Source: Lasiosphaeria ovina
Lineage: Eukaryota; Ascomycota; Sordariomycetes; Sordariales; Lasiosphaeriaceae
Direction of reading: 5' to 3'
Assembly (NCBI GenBank): GCA_033439765.1
Contig: JAULSN010000010.1
Span: 1,364,001-1,428,000, forward strand
DNA length: 64,000 nucleotides
Part shown: in pieces, positions 35,201 to 45,024 of the stretch
Layout: each line of letters starts with the position of its first letter
How positions within the stretch are numbered: the first letter of the stretch is position 1
The notes under the pieces: generated by a model
Database searches by the model: none
Seen by the model: only the letters and a program-made list of their open reading frames with translations
What the model was told of the DNA's origin: nothing
Made by a program: the position numbers and the translations under genes

Positions 35201-35519
35201 CGCCTGCACGAACACGCCCGACAGACGTGAGCAGGGACGTGGTTGATGACGATGCCATTCCCAATCGGCGGAACCATGGAATTACTCACCAGTTCTGCAA
35301 CAGCTCCCGAAAGGCCTCTCGTGGCTTCCAGTTGGTGTAGTTTGCGTTGATGCCGAAACTGATCGTCTTGCTCCTCACAATCGAGGCAAGAGTTATCTCG
35401 GGGTCGTGGTCGAAATCCTCATCACTAGACTCATCCGACAAGAAGTCGGCGGCCTTGCCATTGTTGTTGTTGCTATTAATCGTTAGCCATGGGCCTTGAA
35501 ATGAGTCGCACCCCTCCAT
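32278..35519 (-). CDS. GHKL (Hsp90-like) ATPase with S/TQ-rich C-terminal repeats
   Basis: Five exons on the minus strand: 35290-35519, 34144-35203, 33361-34057, 32511-33281 and 32278-32450. All introns are GT-AG, including a last one with a ctaac branch site; phases agree and give 976 residues. The ATPase motifs are Glu72-x3-Asn76 in RELLQNWRDAI (split by intron 1), LGGTSKAG (about 153-160) and GAHGEGMKIALL (about 166-177), as in Hsp90/MORC-type ATPases. After roughly residue 450 a domain of unknown function follows (NPRLEHVIQGLGCKGFQLTK onward). The C-terminal part is acidic, contains eight glycines in a row, then a degenerate five-residue repeat rich in TQP, and ends with basic RKRRRLP, a possible nuclear signal. 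Substrate and partners are unknown. The fold assignment is firm, the function is not. Confidence 0.82.
32540..32816 (-). repeat. 15-bp coding minisatellite (S-x-T-Q-P)n
   Basis: Degenerate 15-bp repeat inside exon 4 of the GHKL-ATPase gene, encoding about 18 units close to S-x-T-Q-P/L. At least seven SQ/TQ dipeptides lie within about 75 residues, which meets the usual definition of an S/TQ cluster, a target type of PI3K-like kinases. Confidence 0.75.
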
Positions 35520-36260
35520 TTAGCATCCAATGTTGCTCTTGCTGAAAACGGCAAGAAGAAGCAAGCTAAGGCAATCCGTAGTAGGTAAGATACCTAGGCA
35601 GTACCTAATTAAGAAGCACTGCTGCTGCTGCTGCTACTAGTACTACCTTACTACCTAGTAGAACTAAGGTAGGGTAATTACTGTAGGCACTTTATGGGAG
35701 CAGGCCGGATATTTCGTGCTTGGGAAGGGGCGCCTGCGGCTTCAAATATGGGACCATTAGGTGGTCCCGGCTAGGCACGTGCCTAGCACAAAATAACCTA
35801 AAGAGGCAGGGACGACCTTAGGTACAATTTACAATACGCAGTATTAATTACAGGGAAGTTGCCAGGGAGGTGACGCGAGGTTCCCTCGGACAAGATGCCC
35901 ATCGCAAGCCCATGCCAAGTGTGGTTCATTGTATCTCCAAGGGTGATCAATTTCCACAGCTAACGACCCCCAATCAGAGGTCGGATTTCCTGAAAGGATC
36001 TGCACTGCACGCTGAACACTAGCTCAGACCCGCGGGGCAACACCAAGCAGCCAGTAACCAATTAGAACACGCAAAGAGAGAAGCCCATTCGAAAGCACAA
36101 TTGAGAACCTAGACACATCTCGATGCAACAGATCTGTCGACGCGACGGCACTCCGTCCCCTCCACACAAGGGCCGCAACACGCTCCGCGACCCATCCACT
36201 CAGACTCTTTTGAGGGGGAGGGAAGTGGCCGCGCCATTCAGCAACAAGCCATTCACGCAT
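35520..36260. other. intergenic region / GHKL-ATPase promoter
   Basis: About 0.7 kb with no credible gene. It contains (CTG)5-6 near 35619-35635, stacked tacctag/ctaccttac words (35580-35680) and a long palindrome. Confidence 0.55.
35770..35787. promoter_or_regulatory. 18-bp perfect palindrome centred on an E-box
   Basis: GCTAGGCACGTGCCTAGC is its own reverse complement and carries CACGTG at its centre. It lies about 250 nt upstream of the GHKL-ATPase start. A class-B bHLH factor is encoded 4 kb away. Direct regulation is inference. Confidence 0.5.
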
Positions 36261-39005
36261 TCACCGATTTGCCTGAAACTGCACATTCGCCGGTTTCCCA
36301 AATGTGGCGGGCTGGGACCACGGACTGTTCCTCTGCGGCTGCCAAACGTGCCAAATGGCCCTGTCGGAGCCTAACATGGCCAGCTCAAGCCGTCCGTCGG
36401 CGTTCTGGGCCAGCGCGACCGAGCCGTCGGTGGGCTCTGGCCCGCTTCCCGAGGGCACCTGGAGAGACCAACCCGACCAGTCGCCGCTTGGCTTGGTCTG
36501 CGAGATCTGGTAGATGCCGCCTTGGGCGGGCATGGTGAAGACCAGCGTCCCGTCGGCCTGCGCAACAATGGCCCCTGGGTCCGTAAACAGCTTGCTCGGT
36601 GACCCGGGACTGCCGTGCGACACGAAGCCAGTCCACCCGCCGTTGATTGTCGTCTGCGAGATGCGCCACATTTTCCCACTGGCCGACGGGATGAAGAGCT
36701 GGATCCGGCCATCGGACTGCGCTGCCGTCATGGGCGGGATCCCCGAGCCCGCAAACGTCTCCCCGGACGGAGTGCCGTGGTTGAACCAATTGGACCAGCC
36801 CCCGTTCACGGACAGCTGCCAGATGTGCCACAGCGCGCCGTCGTTACCCACAGCGAAGACCTCCATCCGTCCATCCTGGCTGGTGGCGATGCTCAAGACA
36901 CCCTCGATGCCGCCCAAAGGCGAGGCGCGCGAATCCCAGCCCGACCAAGAGCCACCGGGAGTCGTCTGCCAGATATGGTAGAGATTCTGGTCGACGCCTT
37001 GGGCAAATATTTCGAGCCGCCCGTCCGAGTTGGCCGCCACCGATGCCGAGTCGGTCACGCCCACGGCTTGTGGACGGCCGAGGGATATCCAGCCGCCCCA
37101 GCCGCCTCCCGGACTCGATTGGGTCACTGACCACAAGTTGCCCTCATTGCCGCGGACGAATACCTGCAGACGACCGTCCACGTTCCGCCCGACAATCGGC
37201 GACCCACCGAGCACAACCCCCGAGGGGCTGCCGTGGCTGTACCAACCAGACCACCCACCGTTGACGGCTTGCTGCCAGACATGCCACAACGCGCCGTCGC
37301 TACCGTGTGCAAACAGCTCCAACCGCCCCTGGGCCCCCGGTGCCATCCACGACGCGCTGCTCCCCGCCTGCAGCATCGTCTGGTGGCTCCTCGCTAGCGC
37401 ATCAACCAAAGCCTGGCCTTTGGGGGAACCCCACCCGGTACACAGGTCGTAGCCCACTACGGCGCTGTACTTGCTTGGGTTGACGCCGTTGAAGTTGTTG
37501 CCCGTGGTGACGTCATGGAAGGCGGCCGCATAGCCCGGCGACCCGCCGCCCTTTGCAATCTCCCACAGCGCCGGGTTGGCGAAGCCGACGGGTGGCCGGC
37601 CTGTCGCCGCGGCCTGTTGATTTGCAAGCGCCAGGAAGCCCGCCCACAGCGGCGCCGCGGCGCTGGTCCCGGCGAACCCCACCCATGCTCCCTGCGAGTA
37701 CACGCTGATGCCGTCGGCCACGATGGCAACATCGGGGGCGTTTCGTGCCGTCGAAGACCCTCCCGATGCTGTGTAGTCGAGACTGTCTTGCCACCACGGT
37801 ATCACAAACTGCGCGTCCCCCCCCGCCCACGGGCTGTACCCGCCGCCGCTGAACCAGGCTGTCGTCTCCGACACCCAGGAACCGCCCGGCCCGGTGGTCA
37901 CCAGCTCGGTGCCGCCGACAGAGGTGACGAGGGGATGGTCGGCGGGCGGGAAGGCACCGCTGCCCGTGGCCTCGTTGTAGGACCCATAGTCACCCGAGGC
38001 CACAAACAGCGCCTGGCCCTGGGCGGCGAGGCGGGCCAGGGCGTCGTATACGTTCTGGTCGTAAAAAAAATAGTATGACGTGGTGATCTGGCGGGGGAGC
38101 GGTTCGCCGTGCGTCGGGCTGGCCATCTCGTGCAGGATGTCGATGACGCCCGCGCTGGTGTAGTCGACGCCGTAGACGGTCACCTGGGACAGGCCCGGCG
38201 CCATCGAGATGACGAGCTCAATGTCGGCCGCCGACTCCTCGTTGGGGTTGCTGCCCACGTAGCCGTCAATGTAGACGTTCTGGATCGGTACCGACGGCAG
38301 CCCGTTCTGGCTCGTGTACGTCTGGATGTCGCTGGTCAGGTATCCCGTGAACTCGAGCACGCCCACGACCTGTCCCGACCCCGTCCAGATCACGTCGGGC
38401 GCGTACGCCCCCCGGAAGTCCTTCCCCGTGTACAGCCCGTTGCTGCCTGACCCGGTCCCAGCCGACCTACGGCTGGAAGCGGTGCTATTGTCGCCGCTTG
38501 ATTTGAACAGATTTGGCGCCCGCTGGAGTCCGTGAAAGTTGTCCAGCCCCGTGAGCTGCAAGCCCGGGATGTTTAGGGCCGAGATATCGACATCGGCGGC
38601 GGGCGCGTAGAACCGCCGGTTCTCCGTCGGGTGCTGGTACTGCTGCAGCTTGGTCTTGAACGCCTTGCTCACGGCGTCGGCCGACGAGCGGACATGGATG
38701 AGCTTAGGAGGCCGCGACGACGTCACGTTAAGCTGGTGCGCCTCGGCAAAGTCCAGCAAGTGCTGGAAGCTCTCCTTGGCCGGGTCGAACTGTGCCGAGT
38801 ACTCGGCGGGGCTCAGGAACTGCCGGAAGCGAGACGAGGCCGGGTCGTACAGGTCACGCAGCAGAGCGGCCTGCGACGCCGTGTTGTTGGTCGGCAGCGC
38901 GAGAACCACGTCGATAGACGTCGACCCGGGGAGCTCACCTAGTGGCTTGAGACCGACCACGGCGCTGAAGACGTGGCCGAGCAGCTGCTGTCTGGTGACC
39001 TTCAT
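36261..39005 (-). CDS. sedolisin (S53) protease fused to a seven-repeat PLL-like beta-propeller
   Basis: Intronless, 914 residues. Residues about 15-170 are a pro-kumamolisin activation domain (LGELPGSTSIDVVLALP; LYDPASSRFRQFLSPAEYSAQF). The catalytic domain has the serine-carboxyl set: Glu257 and Asp261 (EESAAD), Asp339 (ASGDYGS) and Ser448 (AGTSAAAP), followed by the calcium-site region DVTTGNNFNG and YDLCTGWGSPKG. From about residue 555 come seven repeats of the type GRLELFAHGSDGALWHVWQ with GxWSxW, typical of PLL-like lectin propellers. No convincing signal peptide is visible (MKVTRQQLLGHVFSAVVG), odd for an acid protease. The prodomain style and the absence of introns recall bacterial sedolisins, so horizontal origin is possible but unproven. 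Probable role: acid endopeptidase tethered to glycans. Confidence 0.9.
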   Translation of the reverse strand: MKVTRQQLLGHVFSAVVGLKPLGELPGSTSIDVVLALPTNNTASQAALLRDLYDPASSRFRQFLSPAEYSAQFDPAKESFQHLLDFAEAHQLNVTSSRPPKLIHVRSSADAVSKAFKTKLQQYQHPTENRRFYAPAADVDISALNIPGLQLTGLDNFHGLQRAPNLFKSSGDNSTASSRRSAGTGSGSNGLYTGKDFRGAYAPDVIWTGSGQVVGVLEFTGYLTSDIQTYTSQNGLPSVPIQNVYIDGYVGSNPNEESAADIELVISMAPGLSQVTVYGVDYTSAGVIDILHEMASPTHGEPLPRQITTSYYFFYDQNVYDALARLAAQGQALFVASGDYGSYNEATGSGAFPPADHPLVTSVGGTELVTTGPGGSWVSETTAWFSGGGYSPWAGGDAQFVIPWWQDSLDYTASGGSSTARNAPDVAIVADGISVYSQGAWVGFAGTSAAAPLWAGFLALANQQAAATGRPPVGFANPALWEIAKGGGSPGYAAAFHDVTTGNNFNGVNPSKYSAVVGYDLCTGWGSPKGQALVDALARSHQTMLQAGSSASWMAPGAQGRLELFAHGSDGALWHVWQQAVNGGWSGWYSHGSPSGVVLGGSPIVGRNVDGRLQVFVRGNEGNLWSVTQSSPGGGWGGWISLGRPQAVGVTDSASVAANSDGRLEIFAQGVDQNLYHIWQTTPGGSWSGWDSRASPLGGIEGVLSIATSQDGRMEVFAVGNDGALWHIWQLSVNGGWSNWFNHGTPSGETFAGSGIPPMTAAQSDGRIQLFIPSASGKMWRISQTTINGGWTGFVSHGSPGSPSKLFTDPGAIVAQADGTLVFTMPAQGGIYQISQTKPSGDWSGWSLQVPSGSGPEPTDGSVALAQNADGRLELAMLGSDRAIWHVWQPQRNSPWSQPATFGKPANVQFQANR

Positions 39006-40707
39006 GGTGTGTGTTGTATGTGGGTAAAAATGATGGAAATGGTGACTTGGTCTAGCCTGAGAATTACACTGGCGGGCTCTTGGCTGAGAAATCTGGCCAT
39101 TGTGGAAATATGCGGGAGACTTCTTGGCTTATATATGTGTTCACGAGCAGCCCTTAAGCTTCTCGGAAGCAGACTGGCTACTCAAAAGTCGCGAGGCATG
39201 CCCACTCCAGAAAAACTCGCCCGTCGACTCATCAGGAATAGGAGGTGGCAGATGCGTCCATTGGGACTCTGCCAAATTGTCGCCGGCACAGTAACATGCC
39301 GACACCGCCAGGTTGCTAGTTACGTATGTCTGCGCAGCTGCGTGAGGCTGAAGGTCGGAGATTCCAACCGTCACTCAACGATTTCCAATGATCATCTTCT
39401 GTGATGTTTCGGCGAGGCAGAAATGCGCCGCTGGCGAATCACCAGCCTGGAAACAAGCCACGCGGGCACCGCTTCATCTCAGGCCCCAGCCAATATCAAC
39501 GCGTGAGGCTTCGGAGAAAACCCCCCCTCAGCCGCAATGCTACGCGTGTGGTCGAGCGCCCGTGTCGAAGGTGTGGCTGGAACGCCAAGAAGGCCCGAAT
39601 AGCCCCAACGTTACTTGACTCCCTTGCTAACTATCTCGCTTTTTATTGAGTTTCTGACTTGGTTTAAAGTCGAGAAAAGAGAGAGGCGGTGGTTTTTGTG
39701 ATTTTGCATCCCTGGTCGGGAATCGGGATAGCTGGCTATGCGGCAGCGGCTGAGCGACGCGGCCTCACTTTGGGTTGTCGCATAAGTGATTGGTTGAAGG
39801 TAAGATAATAACTGCAACGTATTAATTTGAAAAGCGAAGCTGTCATGTGAGTTTCATTGTCAGTTTATTGGCACTGAGGCAATTCTTCAGAATCAAAGTC
39901 CAAACTATTCTCCCTCGCAACTGAGCGAGCTCTGTACCTTGGTTATTTCATGTATAATATCTGTGGGAACTTGGGGGCTAATTAATTCTCTCTCTTCCCA
40001 AAACAGTTCCCCTCCTAGGCACCTGTGTAACCAAAAGTGAGTAATAAAAGGCACCAATAGCTTTCAGGTTGTCAGTGACGCCGCGATCCTCCGTGCTAAC
40101 ATCCGACCCACCACGGGTGCTGGCGGAGGGGCGAATTAATTCCGTTCGCTCAGGACACGTTAACTCCGGCGGCGTCCAAGTTCCGACTTCCCCACAGGGC
40201 CGCATTCCTTGCGGGATTCTCCACTATTGAGACCCGAGCAAACTTCCTTCCACAAGCCGGAATTTAAACTCCGGTGCCAGTGCCCTTTTTCTTTTCCTCA
40301 GAACGCCGAAAGTTCGTTGTGAGCTCATGGATCTTACCGCGCGTTAACCCTGAATAACAATAATCTGCACAAGAATGGATGAGAGCGAACGGAGTATGCA
40401 AGGGCGTATTCGGGCGTATTGGGGTTCTAAAAACCCCATTCCATACAGTGTTCGACGGTCTTTGCACCAGACTGGGCACAACATCGCGGCCGATGTCATA
40501 GTCGGAGATAGTCGCCGATGCTCCGTGGACCGTCCCGCGCGGTACGGAGACAAGACGAGGCACCGACACGGCGACAACAGACCCAGGATCCACATATGAG
40601 TCGAGCCTTACTTAAAGATGCCGGATTCTTTCACCTGCACTCACATCACACCGGCACCCATCGCCATCAATTGATCAATCATCTCAAGTGAGCCAGAGTT
40701 AAACCCG
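39006..40707. other. divergent intergenic region, sedolisin / hydrolase
   Basis: About 1.7 kb between two divergent starts. It is moderately AT-rich and has no credible gene. It should contain both promoters. Confidence 0.55.
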
Positions 40708-41682
40708 ATGCACACCTACCCGCACGCGCTCATCGGCGCCGCCGCCGCCATCCCCGTCAACGAGGCCAAGCCCATCATCTCGTTCAGCCCCGTCGTGCTC
40801 CCCGCCCCAGGTCGCCCCGTCAACCTGGAGCTGCGCGTCACGGTGCCCGCCTCGGGCGACGGCGACTTGCCCGTCATCCTGCTCTCACACGGCATGGGCT
40901 GGAGCAACTGGTTGTCGTCGCAGGAGGGCTACGCGCCCCTCGTCGAGTTCTGGGCCGCCCACGGCTTCGCAGTCTTGCAGCCCACCCACCTCAGCTCCAA
41001 GACGCTTGGACTGACCGCCCCCGAGGGCAAGGAGTTCTACTACCAGGACCGCGCCGCCGACATTGTGCGGCTGGTCGACGGGCTCGACGCCATCGAGGCT
41101 GCCGTGGGGGCCGCGCTGCTGGGCGGCCGCCGCTTCGACCGCACGCGCATCGCCGTCGCCGGCCACTCGCTCGGCGCCTGGACCGCCAGCATGGCGCTCG
41201 GGGCCACGACCACGGACCCGCGGTCGGGCGTCACGTGGGCCGAGGCGCCGGACCCGCGCATCAAGGCCGGCGTGCTGCTGGCCGGCGTCGGCGACCCGCG
41301 CGACAAGTCCGAGAACGGCAAGAAGATGATCGGCTGGTACGGCGGCGACTTCAGCGCTATGGCTAAGCCTGCGCTCGTCGTCTACGGCGACGCCGACGTC
41401 TCGCCCCACCTCACCACGCGCGGCGCCGACTGGCACGGCGACGTGTACGCCCTCGCCCCCGGCCCCAAGGCGCTGCTCACGCTCAAGGGCGCCAAGCACG
41501 GCCTCGGCGGCATCAGCGGCTGGGACGCCGGCGAGACCCAGGACGAGAGCCCCGAGCGCCTCGGCGTTGTCCAGCGCATGACCTGGGCTTACTTGTGGAG
41601 CCAGCTGCACGAGGGCGACGGCGCCTGGGCCGCGGCCTGCAAGGCGCTCGGCGCAGAGCAGGGTTCTGTTGAGAGCAAGTAA
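40708..41682 (+). CDS. alpha/beta-hydrolase, PAF-acetylhydrolase/chlorophyllase-like
   Basis: Single exon, 324 residues. The hydrolase core is clear: VILLSHGMGWSNW provides the oxyanion region, and AVAGHSLGAWTASMAL provides the nucleophile elbow with Ser154. Later segments (KPALVVYGDADVS and KGAKHGLGG) supply a plausible acid and histidine. This pattern fits esterases/lipases related to platelet-activating-factor acetylhydrolase or chlorophyllase; the substrate is unknown. There is no signal peptide, so it is probably cytosolic. GC at third codon positions is very high, which creates a long antisense open frame that I regard as a shadow. Confidence 0.85.
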   Translation: MHTYPHALIGAAAAIPVNEAKPIISFSPVVLPAPGRPVNLELRVTVPASGDGDLPVILLSHGMGWSNWLSSQEGYAPLVEFWAAHGFAVLQPTHLSSKTLGLTAPEGKEFYYQDRAADIVRLVDGLDAIEAAVGAALLGGRRFDRTRIAVAGHSLGAWTASMALGATTTDPRSGVTWAEAPDPRIKAGVLLAGVGDPRDKSENGKKMIGWYGGDFSAMAKPALVVYGDADVSPHLTTRGADWHGDVYALAPGPKALLTLKGAKHGLGGISGWDAGETQDESPERLGVVQRMTWAYLWSQLHEGDGAWAAACKALGAEQGSVESK

Positions 41683-42203
41683 GTTTGTGGTTGCAGGGCT
41701 TGTGGATAGTGTTGCTCGTGATGGTTGCGAATAGTCAATTAGGATACGAGAGAAATGAAACTGAGTTGTGAACAACCAAGACCGTGACTGAGAAATGGAT
41801 GCATAATTATATAAGGCGAGGTCCACGCAAGTTGAAACAGACGTGACAAAGTTGTCGAAGTGATTGCGTGGTATATACAAGAAAGAAGAAGAGCAATTGT
41901 ACATGAACAGATGACGCCAAGAAACAGTGTATCCAAGATTCCAACCAGAGACTCCCGGGAAAGCCAAAACGATTTCCAAAAACCTAACCCCGAACTTCTA
42001 GAGTGCAAGCCAATGACGCCCCAAGCAGCAACATAACACAGTCAATGGCAAGTGCGGCCGAGACGCGCAAGAACCAGTCCGGCCTGGCACCAACGAGTAA
42101 ATAATTCAAGTCAGCAACAAACCAATGCAAGAAGACCACAGGACCGGGGAAGGCAAAGCAAGAACGCACCCTTTTACCAAAATAAATAATAATAATAAAA
42201 ATA
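41683..42203. other. intergenic region
   Basis: About 0.5 kb between the hydrolase stop and the stop of the small minus-strand gene. AT-rich, no credible gene. Confidence 0.5.
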
Positions 42204-42542
42204 TCAGATCTTCCCCAGGATGCACACGACGTGCTGCCGGAGGTGTGCATTGTCGAGCCGCTGCTGGTGGAGCTGCAGGTGCGCGACGCGGATCTGCATG
42301 TCGGCCGCGCGCAGCTGCAGGCGGCCCAGTGCGCAGCTGATGCCGATGGCGAGCGCGGCGAGGACGACTGACAGGGCTGTGAGGAACGTGTTCAGGTCGA
42401 ACTGTGATGTTAGTGTGGTGTTGGTGTCGGTTGTGGTGGTGCTGGTGTCGCTGGGCGGTGTTGCGGCCGGCGGCATCGCCGTGGTGGTGATGGCGGCGGC
42501 GGCGGCGGCGGCTAGGGCGGGGAGGATCATGGCTCGGTACAA
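42204..42542 (-). CDS. small putative membrane protein
   Basis: 112 residues, unrecognised. An Ala-rich hydrophobic N-terminus (residues 5-20) could be a signal peptide or anchor. A Thr/Ser-rich linker with N-T-T follows. A strong membrane segment FLTALSVVLAALAIGISCALG spans about 53-73. The tail is amphipathic and helical with regular Leu/Gln spacing, probably a coiled coil. The layout suggests a single-pass membrane protein with a glycosylated outer part. The Met at residue 5 is an alternative start. Being short and unrecognised, it may not be a gene. Confidence 0.45.
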   Translation of the reverse strand: MYRAMILPALAAAAAAAITTTAMPPAATPPSDTSTTTTDTNTTLTSQFDLNTFLTALSVVLAALAIGISCALGRLQLRAADMQIRVAHLQLHQQRLDNAHLRQHVVCILGKI

Positions 42543-43415
42543 CTGGATGTGCCAATTGGAAGTGTGTACCCGGACTCAATGTGAATTTCAGGTTCGGTGT
42601 GCTGAGGACAATTGCCAGGGGGTTGATTGACTTGATACTGAGCGGAAAAGATGGAGGGTCTTGGGCTGGGTTGACTGGAAATGAAGATGGAGAGGACGGG
42701 CTTGGCATTTTTGTTTAGTTGCGCTTCACGGCGGTGTTGTCCTGGGTGATAACTGCGAATGGCTTCAACAACCGCGAACTGCGGTGCATTACTGAGAGTG
42801 AGGGGCGAATTAGAGCCGCGCCTCGAAATTTCCCAATTAACGGGGGCCTGGCATGTCTCAGCTCCCCAACGACGAGCTGTTTGGTGAATTTGACAGTGAC
42901 AAAACGGTTTGCAAATGCTGTCAGTCGAATTGAAGATTCTGAATATACTATTTGGATTCCTTAATTACATCTACAATCACTCAGGTAACCGCAATCGAGC
43001 TCATGTTAAACAGTTCCTGGTTGCTTGTTCGTATTCGTCAGACGTTGCAAAAGCGTCGAGGAGAAGAACAACGCGTCGTCTGTCCACGCTCTGTCCGTTT
43101 CGGGCTTCGGCTGAGCAACGGTAGGTGCCAGGTGGGGGCTTTTCTCAGGCCACGCTCCTTCCTAAGACCAGAATTGGAATGGCTGGTTGCAACGAACCCA
43201 CCACCATGCATGAAGGCCTCCCGCGATTGGTCGCAAAACCGCGCCACGGGCTGGGCGTTTCGCACTTCGCACTTCACTTAGTTATCGCAGTTTCTCAGTC
43301 TCGCAGTTTCGCAGTCTTTTCCCCACCAACGACCAAGAGCATTGACATTGACCTGAAGGACGCAGCCGCCAGTAACCAGGCGCACTCAAAGTGTTGACCA
43401 CAATCTGTCGAGTCA
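42543..43415. other. intergenic region
   Basis: About 0.9 kb; no credible gene. It should carry the promoters of the flanking divergent genes. Confidence 0.5.
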
Positions 43416-45024
43416 ATGTCTGGGGTATCCATTGACTCAGACCCAAGCCTTTTGTCCCCTGAAATGGACAGCTCGCAGCCACTACCAACGTCTTCGGCGC
43501 CATCGACTCCCTCTCACTCACAGGGAAGGAAGCGCAATTTGAGAGAGGGCCGGCAGGCCAGAGTCAAGTGTGACAACTGTCGCGAAACCCATATCCTAGT
43601 AAGTACCTAGCTACAGTGCAAGCGTCCGTGTTGATAACTTGATCGCGTTTGCTGACACCGAGCTCTTCTTCAGTGTAGCCCGCCCAGGACCAGCCCGACG
43701 CCTCTAGGGTGCGACACATGCAAGAGATTAAAGAGACGCTGTGGCGGATACACAGTAAAGGTCCGACGAGAAAAGAGACAGAAGGAACCCGAACAAGCGC
43801 CGCCAGCGACTCCTTCCCAGTCCCTTCTCCCACCGGCTCCTGGAACCTTAAACCGCTCGACGACAACTGCTCAAAATGCATTGGAAGCGGCGCTGCCGGA
43901 AGTAATCGAAAGCCAAGACGATTACGGCGCGGGAGACGGTGAAAGCTTGCTCAACACTCCTAGAAGAACCTTGTGGCCTAGCCAGAGCCAGGATTGGGAC
44001 TTTCAGGATTTGTGAGTAGTAGTGACAGAACATGCCCACTCTCGACGTCTCCTGCTAACTGACGGCCAGGGTGGATGCAACCATCGTTCTCCAACTCAGC
44101 AAGATCGGGCGCGTCATTCGGATGCGTCAACAGCAAAGGGTCCTCGACCTTTTTGGCACAACCCATCAACCTCGGGTCGAGGACGGCGAGCTGTATCGGT
44201 TTCTCAACGAGTTTGCCAGTCAGCTGAGGAACAGAGCTCAGCGACGAATAGCCAGCGTTACGGCGAGGTCTGCAGAGGAAATTTTGCTGCGCCAGATTCT
44301 TGCTGCCCTCGGCCCCCCAACCCGCGAATGTGATATTGCTGTCGAGATGATGAGAGGCGAGCTTTTTGGAAGCGAACTTCTTAAATTCGCGTCGTCCATC
44401 TCCCAGTCCAGCCGAGGCCTGTCAGGCGAGAATATAAGAAAGCTGGGCGTGCTGTGGGATAAGTTGAGAGAAAACGCTCCTCGCATCAAAGAAGTATTTC
44501 ATACAGACATTGAACTCCTGCTAGACTACCACTTCCTCGCATCGGAGTTTTCGGCGGTTCTAATCAGCACATCATGGGGCTGCGACATGAGAAACAACGA
44601 GTTCATCGACCTCTCATTCCTTTGGGACTGCATCTACCACCCCCGTCAAGTTGCGCTCGACAGGGACCAGGATCTAGCCTGGCTGCAGACGCGGACGGGT
44701 GTTATGAAAGAGCTCCTCGGCCAGGACCCCGAATACACATGGGTGGGTGAATGGTTTGGCCACACATTCTTCCACGTGGCGACCTTGTTTGAGAAGAGAG
44801 ACGAAAGTCGGGACATGTTCAAAGCCCTTACTGCAACCACGCAGACAGATGATGACGGCAGGACCGTTTTGCATTATGCCGCCGCTGCCGGCAACGAGGT
44901 TGCCTGTCGAGCTATGGGCCTCGGCGATATTGGGGTCCGCGATCGGGACAACCGACTGCCCGTATATTATGCGGCTCGCAACGAGCACCACGCCGTGACA
45001 AGGTTCTTGACGGAAAATATGTGA
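43416..45024 (+). CDS. Zn2Cys6-type zinc-cluster protein with C-terminal ankyrin repeats
   Basis: Three exons: 43416-43598, 43674-44011 and 44070-45024, GT-AG introns, giving 491 residues. Splicing intron 1 brings together VKCDNCRETHIL and CSPPRTSPTPLGCDTCKRLKRRC, forming C-x2-C-x6-C-x11-C-x2-C-x6-C, a full zinc-cluster pattern, preceded by basic GRKRNLREGRQARV. Residues about 170-430 are helical and unrecognised. The end (DDDGRTVLHYAAAAGNEVACRAM then RDRDNRLPVYYAARNEHHAVTRFL) is about two ankyrin repeats, ending abruptly. The second half of the zinc cluster is proline-rich and longer than the commonest spacing. Probably a nuclear regulator; the combination with ankyrin repeats is unusual. 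Confidence 0.75.

Noticed and set aside
40885..41979. 364-codon open frame antisense to the alpha/beta-hydrolase
   Set aside because: It mirrors a very GC-rich coding strand, has a repetitive Val/Gly/Ala composition and no domain; it is a shadow of the real gene.
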